Assembly (NCBI GenBank): GCA_017893485.1
Contig: CM030365.1
Coordinates: forward strand, 45,130,458-45,194,457
Length of the DNA stretch: 64,000 bases
Direction of reading: 5' to 3'
Origin: Hemerocallis citrina
Taxonomy: Eukaryota > Streptophyta > Magnoliopsida > Asparagales > Asphodelaceae
Numbering within the stretch: the first letter of the stretch is position 1; each line of letters starts with the position of its first letter. The translations under genes were made by a program, and so were the position numbers. Positions 34,993 to 47,050 of this stretch are shown here, in pieces. The notes beneath the pieces are model-generated. The model ran no database searches and had not been told where the DNA came from. It saw nothing but the letters and a program-made list of their open reading frames with translations.

Positions 34993-34997
34993 CTTCT
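34993..34997. repeat. TSD CTTCT, left copy
   Basis: Directly before TGTAACGCCCC; repeated at 40261-40265. Confidence 0.93.
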
Positions 34998-36691
34998 TGT
35001 AACGCCCCAATTTTCGATAACTGGAAAATTGTGACATAAGCCAGAATCTTTTATTCAATTAACCACAATACACAGAAAAACAGAAAAATTTAAAACTTTT
35101 CGTTCAACACAAATGTATTACAAGTCCGAATGTTACAAAATTGCAATACATTATAACAGTGTTACAATAATACCTTTACAATCCCAAGTGTTACAACTTT
35201 CAACAAATTACATCAGAGTACAATGAATAAAGAACAACACTTGGTATTTCGCTTAGATGCTTCCCCAACAATAACAAATTACAACAATGAATAATTTACA
35301 ATAACTGTTACAAATGAAATTACAACATGTATTTCAACAGAAACTTAAAATGAAATCGACTCCTTGCTTCTCTTGCCTTGAGTCCTCTTGAAACTTGTAC
35401 ATGTACTTTTATTATCTAGTACCTATACTTCTGCAATCCGGTACCTGTAATCTTGTAATCTGGTACCTATAGAGGTGGGGACGTCAGTACATATACTGAC
35501 GCATTAAGGCTGATAACTAGCAGCGGATCTCAACTATAGCAAACATATTGGTGAAAAGAGAAATGTGTATATATATTTGATGTGTCAGTGTATGCTATGA
35601 CTTAGACTCTAATGCAAGACTTATCAATGCAAGGATGCTCTTATTCTAATGCAAGCAAGACTCTGGGACAATATGCAGCCCATACTACATACGCCACATA
35701 TCAAGCTGTTTCTTCATATATAGGGATTTGAACCCACGCCACGAATTCTACTCTTCTACTCGACTTATTTCTGAAGATACGACATGACTGATGAGGTTGC
35801 CCTGAAACGGTCTAATCCCGTCAGGTGCAGTCTGCTTATGGTGTCTCCGTTTTTCACTACTACCCGGCGTATCGGACCTCACTCAAATATCTGACGAATC
35901 TTTTGCAGTTAATGCTGGTTAACAGGTTGGCCCGAAGCATCCCCTGCCACCCCCTAGGCAGACCGTAGTCTATGGCTTCTCGCCCTTAGATACAAGACAA
36001 GACGAAGTTCTGGGGGGTTCACCCCTCTAGCTCTGATAGGAATCACTCCTGCTTCTCAAGGCACTTCAGAAATTAATAGAAGAGATACGGATCCCGTGAT
36101 CCCAACTCGTGAGAAGGCACAGCCCGTATCCCTTTGACAAGAAGGGTACAACCCAATAATACCACCTAGTGTCGGCCTATAGGACAAGTCAGATCATAAG
36201 GAATCACGCTTAACACCAACTATTTCCCTTTGGCGAATAAATGATAATAAGTAAAGGTTAAGTAGTAATAGCCATAAGTTACTACTCTAACGATGTCACT
36301 AACCCTGAACAATCCTAGGGATGACAACAGTATAAACACAACATGCTAGGTCTCAAGTTAGACTTCACAAGATAACTCTACTAGGCTGCTCAACCTAGAC
36401 TTACCAGAATCCCTAAGGATCTGGTTCATGGCCTATCGATCCAAGACACTGGCAATACGAACGTATTCGCATGATACTACCCTGAACTTGGATTTTGTCA
36501 ACAGTCCGGTCCGCGATCAACCAATTCGGTTAAGATCTGATGGTACACAAGAAGTGACTCGTCCACAGTCCCTTAGAAGTAAGGTAAACACACGTCTTGA
36601 TGGTCGATAGCCCTAGGGCAAAGATATCGCCCTAGATGAGCACAAAAATTACGTATTAGCTAAGAAGCTACATACGAGTAACCAAAAATAC

Positions 36692-36912
36692 ATACGAGCT
36701 AAACAAGCTACGTATGGGACCAACAACTATATACGAGCCAAGCAAGCTGCTTATGAGACAACAACATACATACGAGCCAAATAAGCTATGTATGAGACCA
36801 ACAGCTACATACGGGCCAGGCGATCCGCGTATGAGACAAAAACATACATACGAGCCAAATAAGCTACGTATGAGACCACGGCTACATACGGGCCAGTCGA
36901 GCCGTGTATGAG
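36692..36912 (-). repeat. 39-bp tandem repeat (about 6 units)
   Basis: Starts of ATACGAGCC-like units fall at 36692, 36731, 36770, 36809, 36848 and 36886. Each unit contains both CGTATG and CATACG, so it can form a hairpin. As 39 is a multiple of three, it stays open in several frames on both strands as a 13-residue repeat, which explains the open frames here. Confidence 0.85.
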
Positions 36913-37239
36913 CGAAACCACACATAAAAACAACCATACAGGTAATCAACCTTGAAGCAACCAAACATGCTTACTAGCAAATATTGATCTTCTATAATTA
37001 GAAGCAACAGAAGAATCTACAAACAATCTAAAATAGGCATTCTACCGATGAGAAGCCCAAAAAGCGACATAAAAGCCTTCCGACAGTGTAGAAGCAACCA
37101 GTGCTATGCTTATCAGATTTTAACAGATATATACTTTTTAGAAAGGTAAGAATATCTACCAAAACTCTCTATTGGAACACTATTTTAGATTCTGTAAGGA
37201 ATCCAAAATTCGGTCCATCAAACATACGCAAAACAGCTT

Positions 37240-38880
37240 ACCCTAACTGCAGATTTTTCAACAAAAAGTTGAAACTTCTACAGCTTGTAACTTTTGCTCT
37301 ACTCGTCGGAATCTAACGAAACTAGACAATTTGAAAAGGTGGGAAAATCTACAAAAACTTCCTAGTTAACCACTTTCTCAGATTCTAGAAGGAATTCCAA
37401 ATTCCTGACTTCGAACATACGCAAATAATTACCAAACTACAGATTTTCAATAAAAAGATGAAACTTCTGTAGTTTTAAACTTTTGCTCTAATTATTGGAA
37501 TCTAATGGAACTGGACAATTTGAAAAGGTGGGAATATTTACTAAAACTTTCCAGTTGTCCAATTCCTCATATTCTGTAAGGAACTCCAAGTTCCTACCCG
37601 TCGAACACACGCAAAAGCTAACAAAACAGCAGACTTGACAAAAACGGCTGAAGCTTTGAAAGACTATAAATTTTGTTCCACTGATCGGAATTTAACCTAA
37701 GAGGTCAATTCGGAAAGGTGGGAACGTCTACTACAACTCTCTAAATGGTCAGCTCTTCAGATTCATTGAGCAAGACACTCAAAAACTATAAGGAATCAAG
37801 ACAGATACAATTTCAACCCTGCCAAATACACAGCCAAGCTGAAAACTTTCAAAGCCTATAACTTCTACTCCGCTTGTCGGAATTTAACCCGATAGGTCAA
37901 TTCGGATAGGGGAGTCTCTACTACAACTTCCTAGTTGGCCCGAACCTCAGATTTAACCGATAAGACATTCAAAAGTATCAAGCAACCAAAACAGCAACGT
38001 TCAGCCAAACAGCTAGTTGTTGTTTTTGTAACGGTCATAACTTTTGCATCTTTTATCGGAATTTAACCCTAGAGGTCAATTCGGAAAGGGGAGAACATCT
38101 ACTACAACTTCCTAGTTGGTCCGAACCTCAGATTCCACAGGTAAGACACTCTAAAACATCAAAGAAGTCAAACAGCAAGCACACTCAGCTCAAAGCAGGC
38201 CGCTGCATCTTCCAAATACCATAACTCCTACTCCGCTTATCGGAATCTAAACTAAAAGGCCAATTCGGAAAAGGGAAGATGTCTACTACAAGTCTCTAGT
38301 TGGCTCGAATCGCAGATTCATCCATTAAGACACTCTAAAACATAAAAGAAGTAAAACAACAAGTTCCAGTCAAGACAGCTAGTTGCTGTACTTTGCAAAC
38401 GGCATAACTCCTACCCGCTTATCGGAATTCAACCCGAGAGGTCAATTCGGAAAGGGGAGAGTCTTTACTACAAATCCCTAGTTGGTCCGAACCTCATATT
38501 CATTAAGTAAAACCCTCAAAAATGACAAAGAATCAAAACAGCAAGCATCCTATCAAATAGCTAGTTGCTGTATTTTTCCAAGACCATAACTCCTATTTCG
38601 CTTACCGAAATTTAACCCGAGAGGTCAATTCGGAAAGGGAATAGTCTCTACTACAACTCTCTAGTTTGCCCGAACCTCAGATTCAACCAGTAAAACCCTC
38701 AAAAATTACAAAGAAGTGAAACAGTAAGCATTCAGTCAGACAGCTATTTGCAGTATTTTGCAAAGACCATAACTCCTATTCTGCTCATCGGAATTTAACC
38801 CGAGAAGTCAATTCGGAAAGGGAAAGATGTCTACTATAACTTCCTAGTTGGCCCGAACCTCGAATTCTGCCAGGAAACCC
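37240..38880 (-). repeat. ~184-bp tandem array (about 9 units) in the giant LTR
   Basis: The marker CGGAATTTAACC or variants recurs at about 37307, 37496, 37686, 37878, 38057, 38241, 38423, 38606 and 38789, spacing 179-192 bp. Each unit also carries GGTCAATTCGGAAAGGGGA and CTAGTTGGCCCGAACCTCAG-like phrases. No coding content is seen. Confidence 0.85.
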
Positions 38881-39568
38881 AAGTTCTAGCTCCTCGAAGC
38901 TACTACGATGCTAACCCCAAAACAGTGAGCTCATTGTTTTGACTTTGAGACTCGCTATTTTGGGAGAAACGCTCGTTTCGCCCATCAAAATGGCTCCAAA
39001 AATTCCTCAATAATTCCAGCATGGTAACAACACATAAGAGAACCTCCCACATAAATTTCGAATCAAGATTTTATTTTTAACAAATGTAAACAAAATCAAC
39101 CCTATAACCATAAAAATCGTTTCTTTAGCTTGATTTTAGTGTTCTACCACTTCTAACTTTGCACACTCTTTATTCTAGTCTATATGCACATGAAACTACA
39201 TCCATACAACATCATACAACAATAATAATAACCCTAATAGCTAAAATAACCATGAACGAGAAACCCCCACGTTTGAAGTGTATAGGAAAAGACTTGCCAC
39301 TTATCCTCCTTGCTTGTTCTTGCTCCTCCTATCAAGAACACCTCCTTGAAATGGAACCCATGAAAACCCTAACTCTCTTTTCTTTTGATCTCTCTTTCTT
39401 TTCTTTCACAATCTTCTCAATCTTTTTCTAAAGTCAAAAACTAGTCAAGAAGAGATGGGAAATGAGATGGATTTGAGAAGGGATGAGATGAGAACACCAT
39501 GGGTAGGGTCTCCTAACCCTAGAGTGCATTGGGGCCGGCCAAAAATGGAAAGGGGGGAGTTGGGGGTG

Positions 39569-39576
39569 TTTTATAA
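39569..39576 (-). promoter_or_regulatory. TATA box of the giant LTR
   Basis: TTATAAAA on the minus strand, followed by a C-rich leader. Its placement supports minus orientation. Confidence 0.5.
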
Positions 39577-40260
39577 GGAAAGGGAAGGGTTTGTGTGGGT
39601 AAAAATGAAGCTAAGTGTCAATTTGTTCATGGCTTGAACAGTTGATAAATCAATTTGCAAATATATATTGCAATCACCCCCCTCACTCATCCTAACCCTC
39701 CATCTCATAAATGATGGATCAAAAATAAAATATATTTTCTCAAAATCACATACTACACGATTTGTTCAAACGCCCGAAATCGACACAGTTCGATTACGTA
39801 CGTATATCTGATTATACAGATATTTTTCATTGGTGAAAATGAACAAATCTGTACAAAAATAATTTAATTTCGAGAAATAAAATAAAATAATTTTATTACT
39901 AGCTCGGAAGATTTCAGTATCAATTTGATACAAAACAGATATATGCAGACTAGTATCTGTATATATATAATGTTTATTAACAAAACTAGATGATGTCCAC
40001 CAAAAATATTACAATTTTGAAAATAAAAATAAAATAAGAATTTTTTATATCTGCCCGGTATTTTCCAGACATTTTTTTTTCAAAAATACGTTTTTCAAAA
40101 TTTTGCACAAGTGCACAAAACTGATACAATACCTGTATATACATACTAGTATATGTATCCGGATAACTTTTTATTTGAAAAACCAAGTAATTGCCAATTA
40201 AAATATTTTAATTTCAAAAATAATAATTATAAAAATATAATATCCGTCCGGGATATTACA

Positions 40261-40265
40261 CTTCT
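40261..40265. repeat. TSD CTTCT, right copy
   Basis: Matches 34993-34997. Tek-B LTR sequence continues from here. Confidence 0.93.
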
Positions 40266-40934
40266 AGTGTTTGCTTTCCAATTCTTCAAGATGTGGGCGT
40301 CTCTCTACCTCTCTTGTATGTTATTCTTCATCTTGAATGTTGTAGTATCAAGCTAGGAAATCTATTTGTAGATCTATGATTGTATATAGCATGAATGTAG
40401 TGTTTGCTTTGAAATAAATTGTAAGGATGGTTTATATGGATTGTTTGATTGAAACTATGACGAAAGAAATCAATTTTTATGTGAGTTGGACACGATAATT
40501 GATTAGTGATTATTATACCATGTTAGGGTATGAAAAGATTAAATTTTTAGCTTATAAAATTGATTAAATGATCATTCATAACGTTATTATTGTTTAGATC
40601 TTAATATTGATCTAAAGAGGCTTGTGCAGTTGCTATAAAGATAAAATTTTGGAGATTATTTTCTGTATAAATGTGTTAAAATTTAGATATATTAAATTCG
40701 AGTCGATTGGGGTTGAATATAACATGTATGCCCAAAGAATCAAGTTTTAACAATCGAGGGTTGGAGGTTTGGGTTTGAACAACCCCTAGGTTTGTACAGT
40801 GCAACCCGAGCATTGTGCAGACCCAGGTTACTATTTTTAGAAGGGTTCGGCCGTGCTAGATGGGGCTCGGGTTTGGCTTTGTGTGGGGGCTTGGGGGATG
40901 TTCTAGGGTTTGAGATAAACCCTAGTGTAAGCAA

Positions 40935-40976
<42 letters not shown>
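40935..40976. repeat. (TA)n microsatellite
   Basis: About 20 TA units in the Tek-B LTR, at the place where a TATA element would be expected. Confidence 0.92.
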
Positions 40977-40979
<3 letters not shown>

Positions 40980-42804
40980 TTCTAATATTTGTGTGAAGTT
41001 TATTTGATTTTAAAGATCAAGCCTTGAAGATGCAAAATTTCAGATTTTCTTTAAATTATAGTTTCATATTTTGATGAAGTAGAGTTTAAATCTTTGCATA
41101 ATTGGATTATAAAATTGTTGGATATGATCTATGGTTAGATGAGATATAAGCTTAAATTTTCTAATTTTATTTTCAGTTTTGGGTGAGTTATTCTCAAGAT
41201 TAAGAACATATAAATTTCATATTTTGAGAAAACAAGTTTTCAGATTTTATGTATTTGAAATGCAAGTTCGAGTGTTGCAAACCTATATTTTAGATGAATA
41301 TAATTCTCAGTTTTGAGAGGTTGATTGTTCAGTTTCGAACATCGAAGTTTCAAATTTTTAAGATGTTATTTTTCAGTTTTTAATAGACGAAAGTTTCAGA
41401 TTTTGAAACTATGAAATTTCATATTTTAGGGATAAATCCCAGAGTTTATAGTGAATTATTGTTCAGTTTTGATTGATTAAAATTCCAAAAAATTGATTAT
41501 GTTTTCAAATATGGAAATAAGTATTTTAAATTGGAAATAAAGAGGTGTAATAGTTTTTTTTTTATTTCTATAAATGAAGGGGTCTTTATGGAAGCAAATT
41601 GCCTATTAAATGAGGAATGAGATATGGTAGAGATGTTGTGGATAAATAATGTTTTATATTTGGTATGAGATTATCTAATTTGAGGTGTTGATTATGATTG
41701 TGATATAGTGGAAAAGTGGTATTTCCATAAAAGAAAGATGTTTTGATAATTAAACCAAGTGGTTCTTATTTGGAAATTAGGGTTATTATGAGAACCCTAG
41801 AAATATGTGGTTGAGGTATTTGTGTTGTGAGCACTAGAGGCCGAGCAGGACCATAGATTACCGGCAGTGAATTATTTGATCGTAAGATTTAGCTAGGGAG
41901 GCTAGCATTCCTAGTTTTGTGGAGTTAAGTCCAGTAGTGTAAGCTAGCTCTAGGTGGCTCAGGTTACCCCTATTTTAACATAAGGACAAAGTTTAGTTGG
42001 AGATATGATGAAACAAGAGAAAATGCGAGTAAGAGGGCTTCAGGATGTTCCACGGAGTGAGATATTCTCCAGTATTCTAAGAGGAGGGATGAATGAGTGA
42101 GGTATTCTTTAATAATTCTCGGACCATAGTAGAAGAGGCTCCAGGATGATCCATGGATAGAGTCTGACCTCCATTATTCCGGGGCAAGAGCCAGTACTTG
42201 CAAAATATCTAAATCTCGTAGTAGTCATGGTTGTAGGTTGCATAGCATGGGAGCAAACCCTGAAATGTGGTGAACATTAAGGGCTTGCCCACGAACCTAT
42301 ATTGTTTGGGTGGTATAGAATTCGAACAAGCATGCATTAGTAAGCATCACAAGTACTTGTGTTTTTATTGGACTTTGATTTATGCACTTCCGTTGTTTTT
42401 GTGGCACATATTTGTTCTTTTAGTACAGTATTTATTGTTGATTTGTGATTCTTTTATTGTTGTGCATAAATCATGTGGTTGTGAGATATTGGAGAGTCAC
42501 TGCTTTAATCAGTGAAGCATCAATTGTATGTAACTGACGTGCCCACTGTTTGTCAGATAGTTTTGCAGGACTTGCAAGTAAGTGACTTAGCAGGAGTTAA
42601 AGCTTGGGTTGTGAGAAGAATAAGTCTACTTTATTGATTTAAGTGTAATAAAGGGGTTTAAATTTCTGTTGTGCATTTTAATATGGACTGTTGTAAAGAA
42701 AGTTTTAAATTTTCCTGTATTTTTATGCTGTGTTTGGTTTACGTTGAAGTGAAGATTCGGAATTTGTGTCTCGTATTTCTTATTATAAATTTTGGGGTGC
42801 TACA

Positions 42805-43965
42805 GATGAACTGTGTTGCCTTCGTCCCCCGGATCTAATAGACCCATGGGGCTCCTCCTTTTGGGAAGGAGTAGGGCGGCGACTGATGGTTCGTCAGGCA
42901 CTGCCAGGGTCACCACGGAGGGCTTGAATGATCTCATCCTTGAAGTCTTGGAACTCTGGCCTTGTGATATGTGCTTCTTCTTCCTTGTTGTTCCTAGGAA
43001 CTAATTAGCTTATTGGATTATGGCTTATCACCCCCGAGGGGGAGGATGTTAGGTTTCGATGGTAGTCTCAGATCAAATATACAACGGAAAAATTACAAAA
43101 AAATATCGAAACCTAGCCATGGATCCATGCGAAAACCATAAACCGTGTTTAGGAGTTATACCTTGAAGATGGAGCTGTTGTTTCCACTTAATGTCTATCA
43201 CAGCACTACAATATTGTTGTGGCTCTACAGTATCCACATAAATGGATCAAATCAAGCTTTCCCTCATGCCGCGGTGCTAGCTGTGAGATGGGGATGTTCC
43301 TCACGATCTCCCTCTCTCACATTTTCTGTGATGGCTAGGGTTTTCTCATGTGTCACTTTTCTACAGATATGTATCATATATATAGTTGTAGAAAATCAAC
43401 CCGAAGAGAGTAATGTGGTTATTGAACTCATAATCTGACCTGGTTCAGATTTGTGGGTGGGCCTTTGAACTTTAGTCAGCCCATTTAATTTAAATAAATG
43501 TCCAACCAATGTCAGGAGTCCAAGTTTTACTTGGATCCCCAATTAAATTCATCTTATGAATTTAAATCTCATTTTCGATCCATTCTAAGTGTGTGACCCT
43601 GTAGGTTCCCGTTACATTGACAGTAATACTAAAATCATATTCTAGTATTACAAACAGTGAGCGGTATCTAGCAATACATAAGTGCTACTCAAGTAACGGG
43701 AATTTCAGTGATTAGACATAACCTATCCATGACCAATGTTACCATGTAGTCTAGCCCCTTTGTCCAGATATCTTAATTGACCATAAGGCATAGAGCATGT
43801 CACCCTTGTATAGTTCAAACTTTGGTTCTCGATGTCCAAGTTCACTTACTAAAACAAATGAGCTCAATATTTCATATTGACTCATTTGAGCATGGTCATG
43901 CATTTTGCAGTCTCACCCAATCAAGGGATCCAAAGATATCGCTCCTGTTATGTAAGAGGGACATA
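42805..43965. mobile_element. unassigned retroelement fragment(s)
   Basis: Lies between the Tek-B LTR end and the truncated GypA-2 5' LTR. A run GGGGGAGGATGTTAGGTTTC near 43041-43056 looks like a purine tract next to a TGTTAG LTR start. The stretch 43590-43960 has wording I associate with repetitive non-coding retroelement DNA of plants, but I cannot verify it here. One weak minus-strand reading, PEFQDFKDEIIQALRGDPGS near 42905-42970, could be a gag scrap. Confidence 0.4.
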
Positions 43966-45925
43966 ATGGTGTGAATTTGTGTTTGGATTAAGACCCATGT
44001 GAAATAATAGGTTTGCATATGTTAATAACCCTAAATCATGATGTTTAGATGCTTGGTAGGTTGTATTTCAAGTTTGGATGTGTTTGGATCAATATTCTTG
44101 AATTTATGATGTTCTTGTTTTGAAGTGTGAAATCTGTATTTTCTGGATGTTATATTTTGTTTGCTGTTTTCGTCTATGCAACAGCCAGTATCTTGATTCC
44201 AGTATAAAATATGAATTTTAGATAATTTTGATTATTTTCAAACCCCACTGGTTTTGCTTGATTTGGATTTCGTATGACTGAGTTATGACTGTTTTAGTAC
44301 AGAGGTGTCGATCTATTCCAGATTCAGTTTTTGGTTGATTTTGTTAACAAACTATTTTCAAGAACTATTCTATACATATTATCTTGATCCAATATTTTGT
44401 TCAGTGTTTCTATGAAGTTAGGGATTACCCAGATTTTTTATGAATTTTATTGATAAGTTTTATGTGGTGTTTCATGCTCCTTTCTAAAATCTACTCATGC
44501 AGTATTTTGCTCGTTGTTCTGTAAAGAACCCTATTTTCACTATGATTCCTTATACTGTATGAAAAATATTTGTGAAATGTGAAATTTAGTAAATTTTATC
44601 TATTTTTATATCCCTTGGCAGAATTGGATTTCGTTTCACTGGTTGCGAGATATCTTAGTTTTCGTACAGCAGTGTTGGGAATTCCAGATTTGCTAAACTA
44701 TGTTTTCTTGATGCTTTGGTATTTTTGATGACTGATCTATTCATACTGGAATATTATGAAACTTTATATTTTGAATCTAGACATACAGGGGAATACCCCA
44801 GATTTTTCTTGAATTTATTTGAGAGGTTTTAATGCTGTTTTCCTGATTGAGAATTCGTTTTCCTGATTTCTGACTGAACATGTTATCTGTCTTCGAACCT
44901 GTTTTGAGTTATGATTTTGTGAATGACTAAATGACTTAATTATACTCGTTGGATTTGTGTGGATTTCTAGTATCCAGATCCTTTGACGGATCCATATTTG
45001 CATTTCTGTAGTTACAAGAATCACTGTTTTAGTACTAATCTGTCATGCTGTCCTGATTATGAACATACCCTGTTTTGCTCGTTTATGTGAATGTATATCA
45101 TCCATGCTTGTATATTTGTTTTCCTGAACCTAATAGTGATTATACCATGTTAGTTTGACACAATTTTGTATACATTCATGCCTGTTTGATGACCATAAAG
45201 TAACCAAGCCGGGATTTAAGGAAAAGATCTATTAGTGAAAAATATAGAAACGTGTACTTAGAAGAGGACCTGTATCCTGCCTGTCTGTTACGTGTTCATG
45301 AATACATGATTCACGATCCTGTTACCTGTACCTGATTGCATGCTTCCCTTTAGGAAGATGTATTCGGAAGATAACCACTAGGTTATGCATGTTTCCTGTA
45401 CCTGACTGCATACTTACTTCCCTTAGGAAGGTGTACTCGGAAGAGAACTCCTAGGTTCTACCTGTTCCTGTTTCCTGTACCTAAGTACACTGCCCTATGG
45501 ACTCCACTGTGAAATCTAAAGCAAAATTGTTTGTTGTAGCAACCATGTAGTGAAAACCGGGATGAATGAAGTGCTACCTAGATAGTAAAATAACAACACT
45601 TGACATGACATAACCTGATACCTGTTTACCTGCTACCTGTTTACCTATTACCTGTGGACATGTTACTTGTATACCTGTTACCTGATTATCCTGTCACATG
45701 ATTACTTATTACCTGTTTACCTGATTACCTGATACTTGATACATGTTTACCTGTTTACTTGTTTACTTGAGACTTGACACATGTTACCTGTACCTGTTAG
45801 TATACCATGTTGCTAGATAGTTTCCCCATGTGCTTGTATCCTACATTATTTGTGATCCGCGACTTGCTAGTTACGGGTACTTGTTTTCTTCTTTTTTCTT
45901 TTTTCTGCAAATTTACTAATTACAA

Positions 45926-45972
45926 ATCAGGATGGTCAGCTGCCAGAAGGTATTGGCGAGATGATGTACTAG
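45926..45972 (+). CDS. LTR terminal mini-exon, copy 6
   Basis: The aligned 47-nt block ends in TAG and reads QDGQLPEGIGEMMY-stop in phase. The aligned acceptor is TACAA instead of TGCAG, but a CAG three to five bases on remains. A TACTAAT branch-point-like motif lies at 45914-45920, and AATAAA follows at 46022-46027. Confidence 0.5.
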
Positions 45973-46021
45973 TGCTGGAGTTTCTGGTTTATTACTTTTA
46001 TTAGTTGTTGTTTGAACATTG

Positions 46022-46027
46022 AATAAA
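46022..46027 (+). terminator. AATAAA polyadenylation-like signal
   Basis: AATAAA about 50 nt after the mini-exon stop. Also present in the 3' LTR (54379-54384) and in fragment E (32389-32394). Confidence 0.45.
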
Positions 46028-46324
46028 GTGTATTTGGTTATTTGGATATTATTTGTATTTGGGCAATGTGACCCAGGATATTGTTTTCTCCAGACACTGA
46101 TTTATTTAAGAATATTGTATTTGGTTTCAAGTAAATTTTCGTTGGTAATTTGTTTCAATTATGCATGAATGGTTGTGCCTTTTGTTTCCGACTCTGATTA
46201 TTTCTGTGATGTGTTGCAAAGATTCTTGAACAGCTTAAGGATGATGAAAATCATTCGCTGGGTTTTTGTTACGTATCCGTATTCCATATTCTTTTTGGAA
46301 AGCGGGGCGTGACAGGATTTTTAG

Positions 46325-46336
46325 TGGTATCAGAGC
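46325..46336 (+). other. primer-binding site of GypA-2 (Met type)
   Basis: TGGTATCAGAGC, ten bases after the 5' LTR. Confidence 0.93.
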
Positions 46337-46488
46337 ATCAGGTTTGGCTAATGTATTAGTTGCCTAATATATTAAACAAGCTTGGCTCGAACTGGGATCT
46401 GCACAACATTTCACCAACCATGCATACATAAATAAAATTTATACCAACTCAGACTCTGGATGCTAATTGTTTTTGGTTTTGTGAGACT

Positions 46489-46974
46489 ATGGCTCGCAAA
46501 TGTGCTACTTCTCAGTCGCAGGTTGATCCGATTGAGGCTGTCACTACTGTGCTTGAGCGGCTGATTAATCAGCAGCAAAACCACAATGATCTTGTGATGG
46601 CTGCCCTTGAAGCTGCCTGGGTTCCGCCCCCTGTTGTGCCTGTGCAGGCAAATCTTCCACCTCGCCCAGGGACAGTTACAGATTTTATGAGGCTGCATCC
46701 TGATCCTTTTTCCGGCACTGAGACACCTTTGGAGGCTGAACAGTGGTTGATCCGGACTGAGTGCTTGTTGTTGGCAGCTCGTGTTGCAGAGGCTGATCGG
46801 GTGGACGTTGTTTCCATCCAGCTGGTGGATTTGGCTCATATCTGGTGGATGGCTGAGTCCGAGCGCCTTGAGAGGCCTATTGCTTGGGCTACTTTCACTC
46901 GGGGATTCTTAGAGAAGTTCTTCCCCAGTAGTACTCGAGTTGAGATGGAACAGCAATTCCTGGCCCTAAAATAG
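46489..46974 (+). pseudogene. GypA-2 gag, first exon
   Basis: ATG 46489 opens the capsid part: an N-terminal stretch with VLERLINQQQNHNDLVMAAL, then FMRLHPDPFSGTETPLEAEQ, WLIRTECLLLAARVAEADRV and FLEKFFPSSTRVEMEQQFLA, ending LALK and TAG at 46972-46974. The TAG is probably a mutated CAG that formed the last codon before a splice donor (TAG|GTTAAGT). The frame continues at 47051 after a 76-nt gap with gag sequence. Intact except for that stop. It forms the virus-like particle shell of the element. Start chosen as the first ATG after the primer site with gag-like sequence. Confidence 0.85.
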
Positions 46975-47050
46975 GTTAAGTCATTGCTCCATTTTGGATT
47001 TGTTACATAATTGTTCATGCAATGTTGTAACATAGACTTTCTTGCAATAG
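46975..47050 (+). other. putative intron 1 in GypA-2 gag (76 nt)
   Basis: GTTAAGT ... TTTCTTGCAATAG, containing several stops and not a multiple of three. Removing it joins LALK(Q) to GSRSVDEYAAEFTRL, giving a continuous gag. A branch-like TTGTAAC lies at about 47025-47031. GypA-1 has a gap at the same residue (16153-16236). Confidence 0.6.

Larger units (their letters stand above)
34998..40260 (-). mobile_element. giant solo LTR (5263 bp), unassigned family
   Basis: Bounded by TSD CTTCT. On the minus strand it starts TGTAATATCCCGG and ends GGGGCGTTACA, the usual end before a primer site, but no internal domain follows. A TATA box lies about 690 bp from its minus-strand start. It contains a 39-bp tandem array and a ~184-bp tandem array. 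Very long LTRs are known in Tat/Ogre-type and some chromoviral elements; the lineage cannot be set from an LTR alone. Confidence 0.85.
34389..42804 (+). mobile_element. Tek-B 3' LTR (about 3.15 kb) split by an insertion
   Basis: Begins TGACACCC (34389), is interrupted at 34998-40260, and ends GGGGTGCTACA (42804). The right half shares modules with the LARD-1 LTR: GTTAAGTCCAG...GCTAGCTCTAGGT near 41930-41960, GGGCTTGCCC near 42270, and AACTGACGTGCCCAC...TTTGCAGGACTTG near 42530-42575. Confidence 0.85.
43966..46314 (+). repeat. GypA-2 5' LTR, 5'-truncated
   Basis: Corresponds to 52322-54671 of the 3' LTR and ends GGGGCGTGACA. The U3 promoter and GC donor-like site are missing. Confidence 0.92.

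Noticed and set aside
36668..36964. A 98-residue repeat protein on the minus strand with 13-residue periodicity.
   Set aside because: A 39-bp satellite unit keeps frames open on both strands automatically; no start context or homology recognised.
44815..45024. Almost identical 69-residue minus-strand frames here and at 53173-53382.
   Set aside because: They are simply the two LTRs of GypA-2; recent duplication explains the identity.
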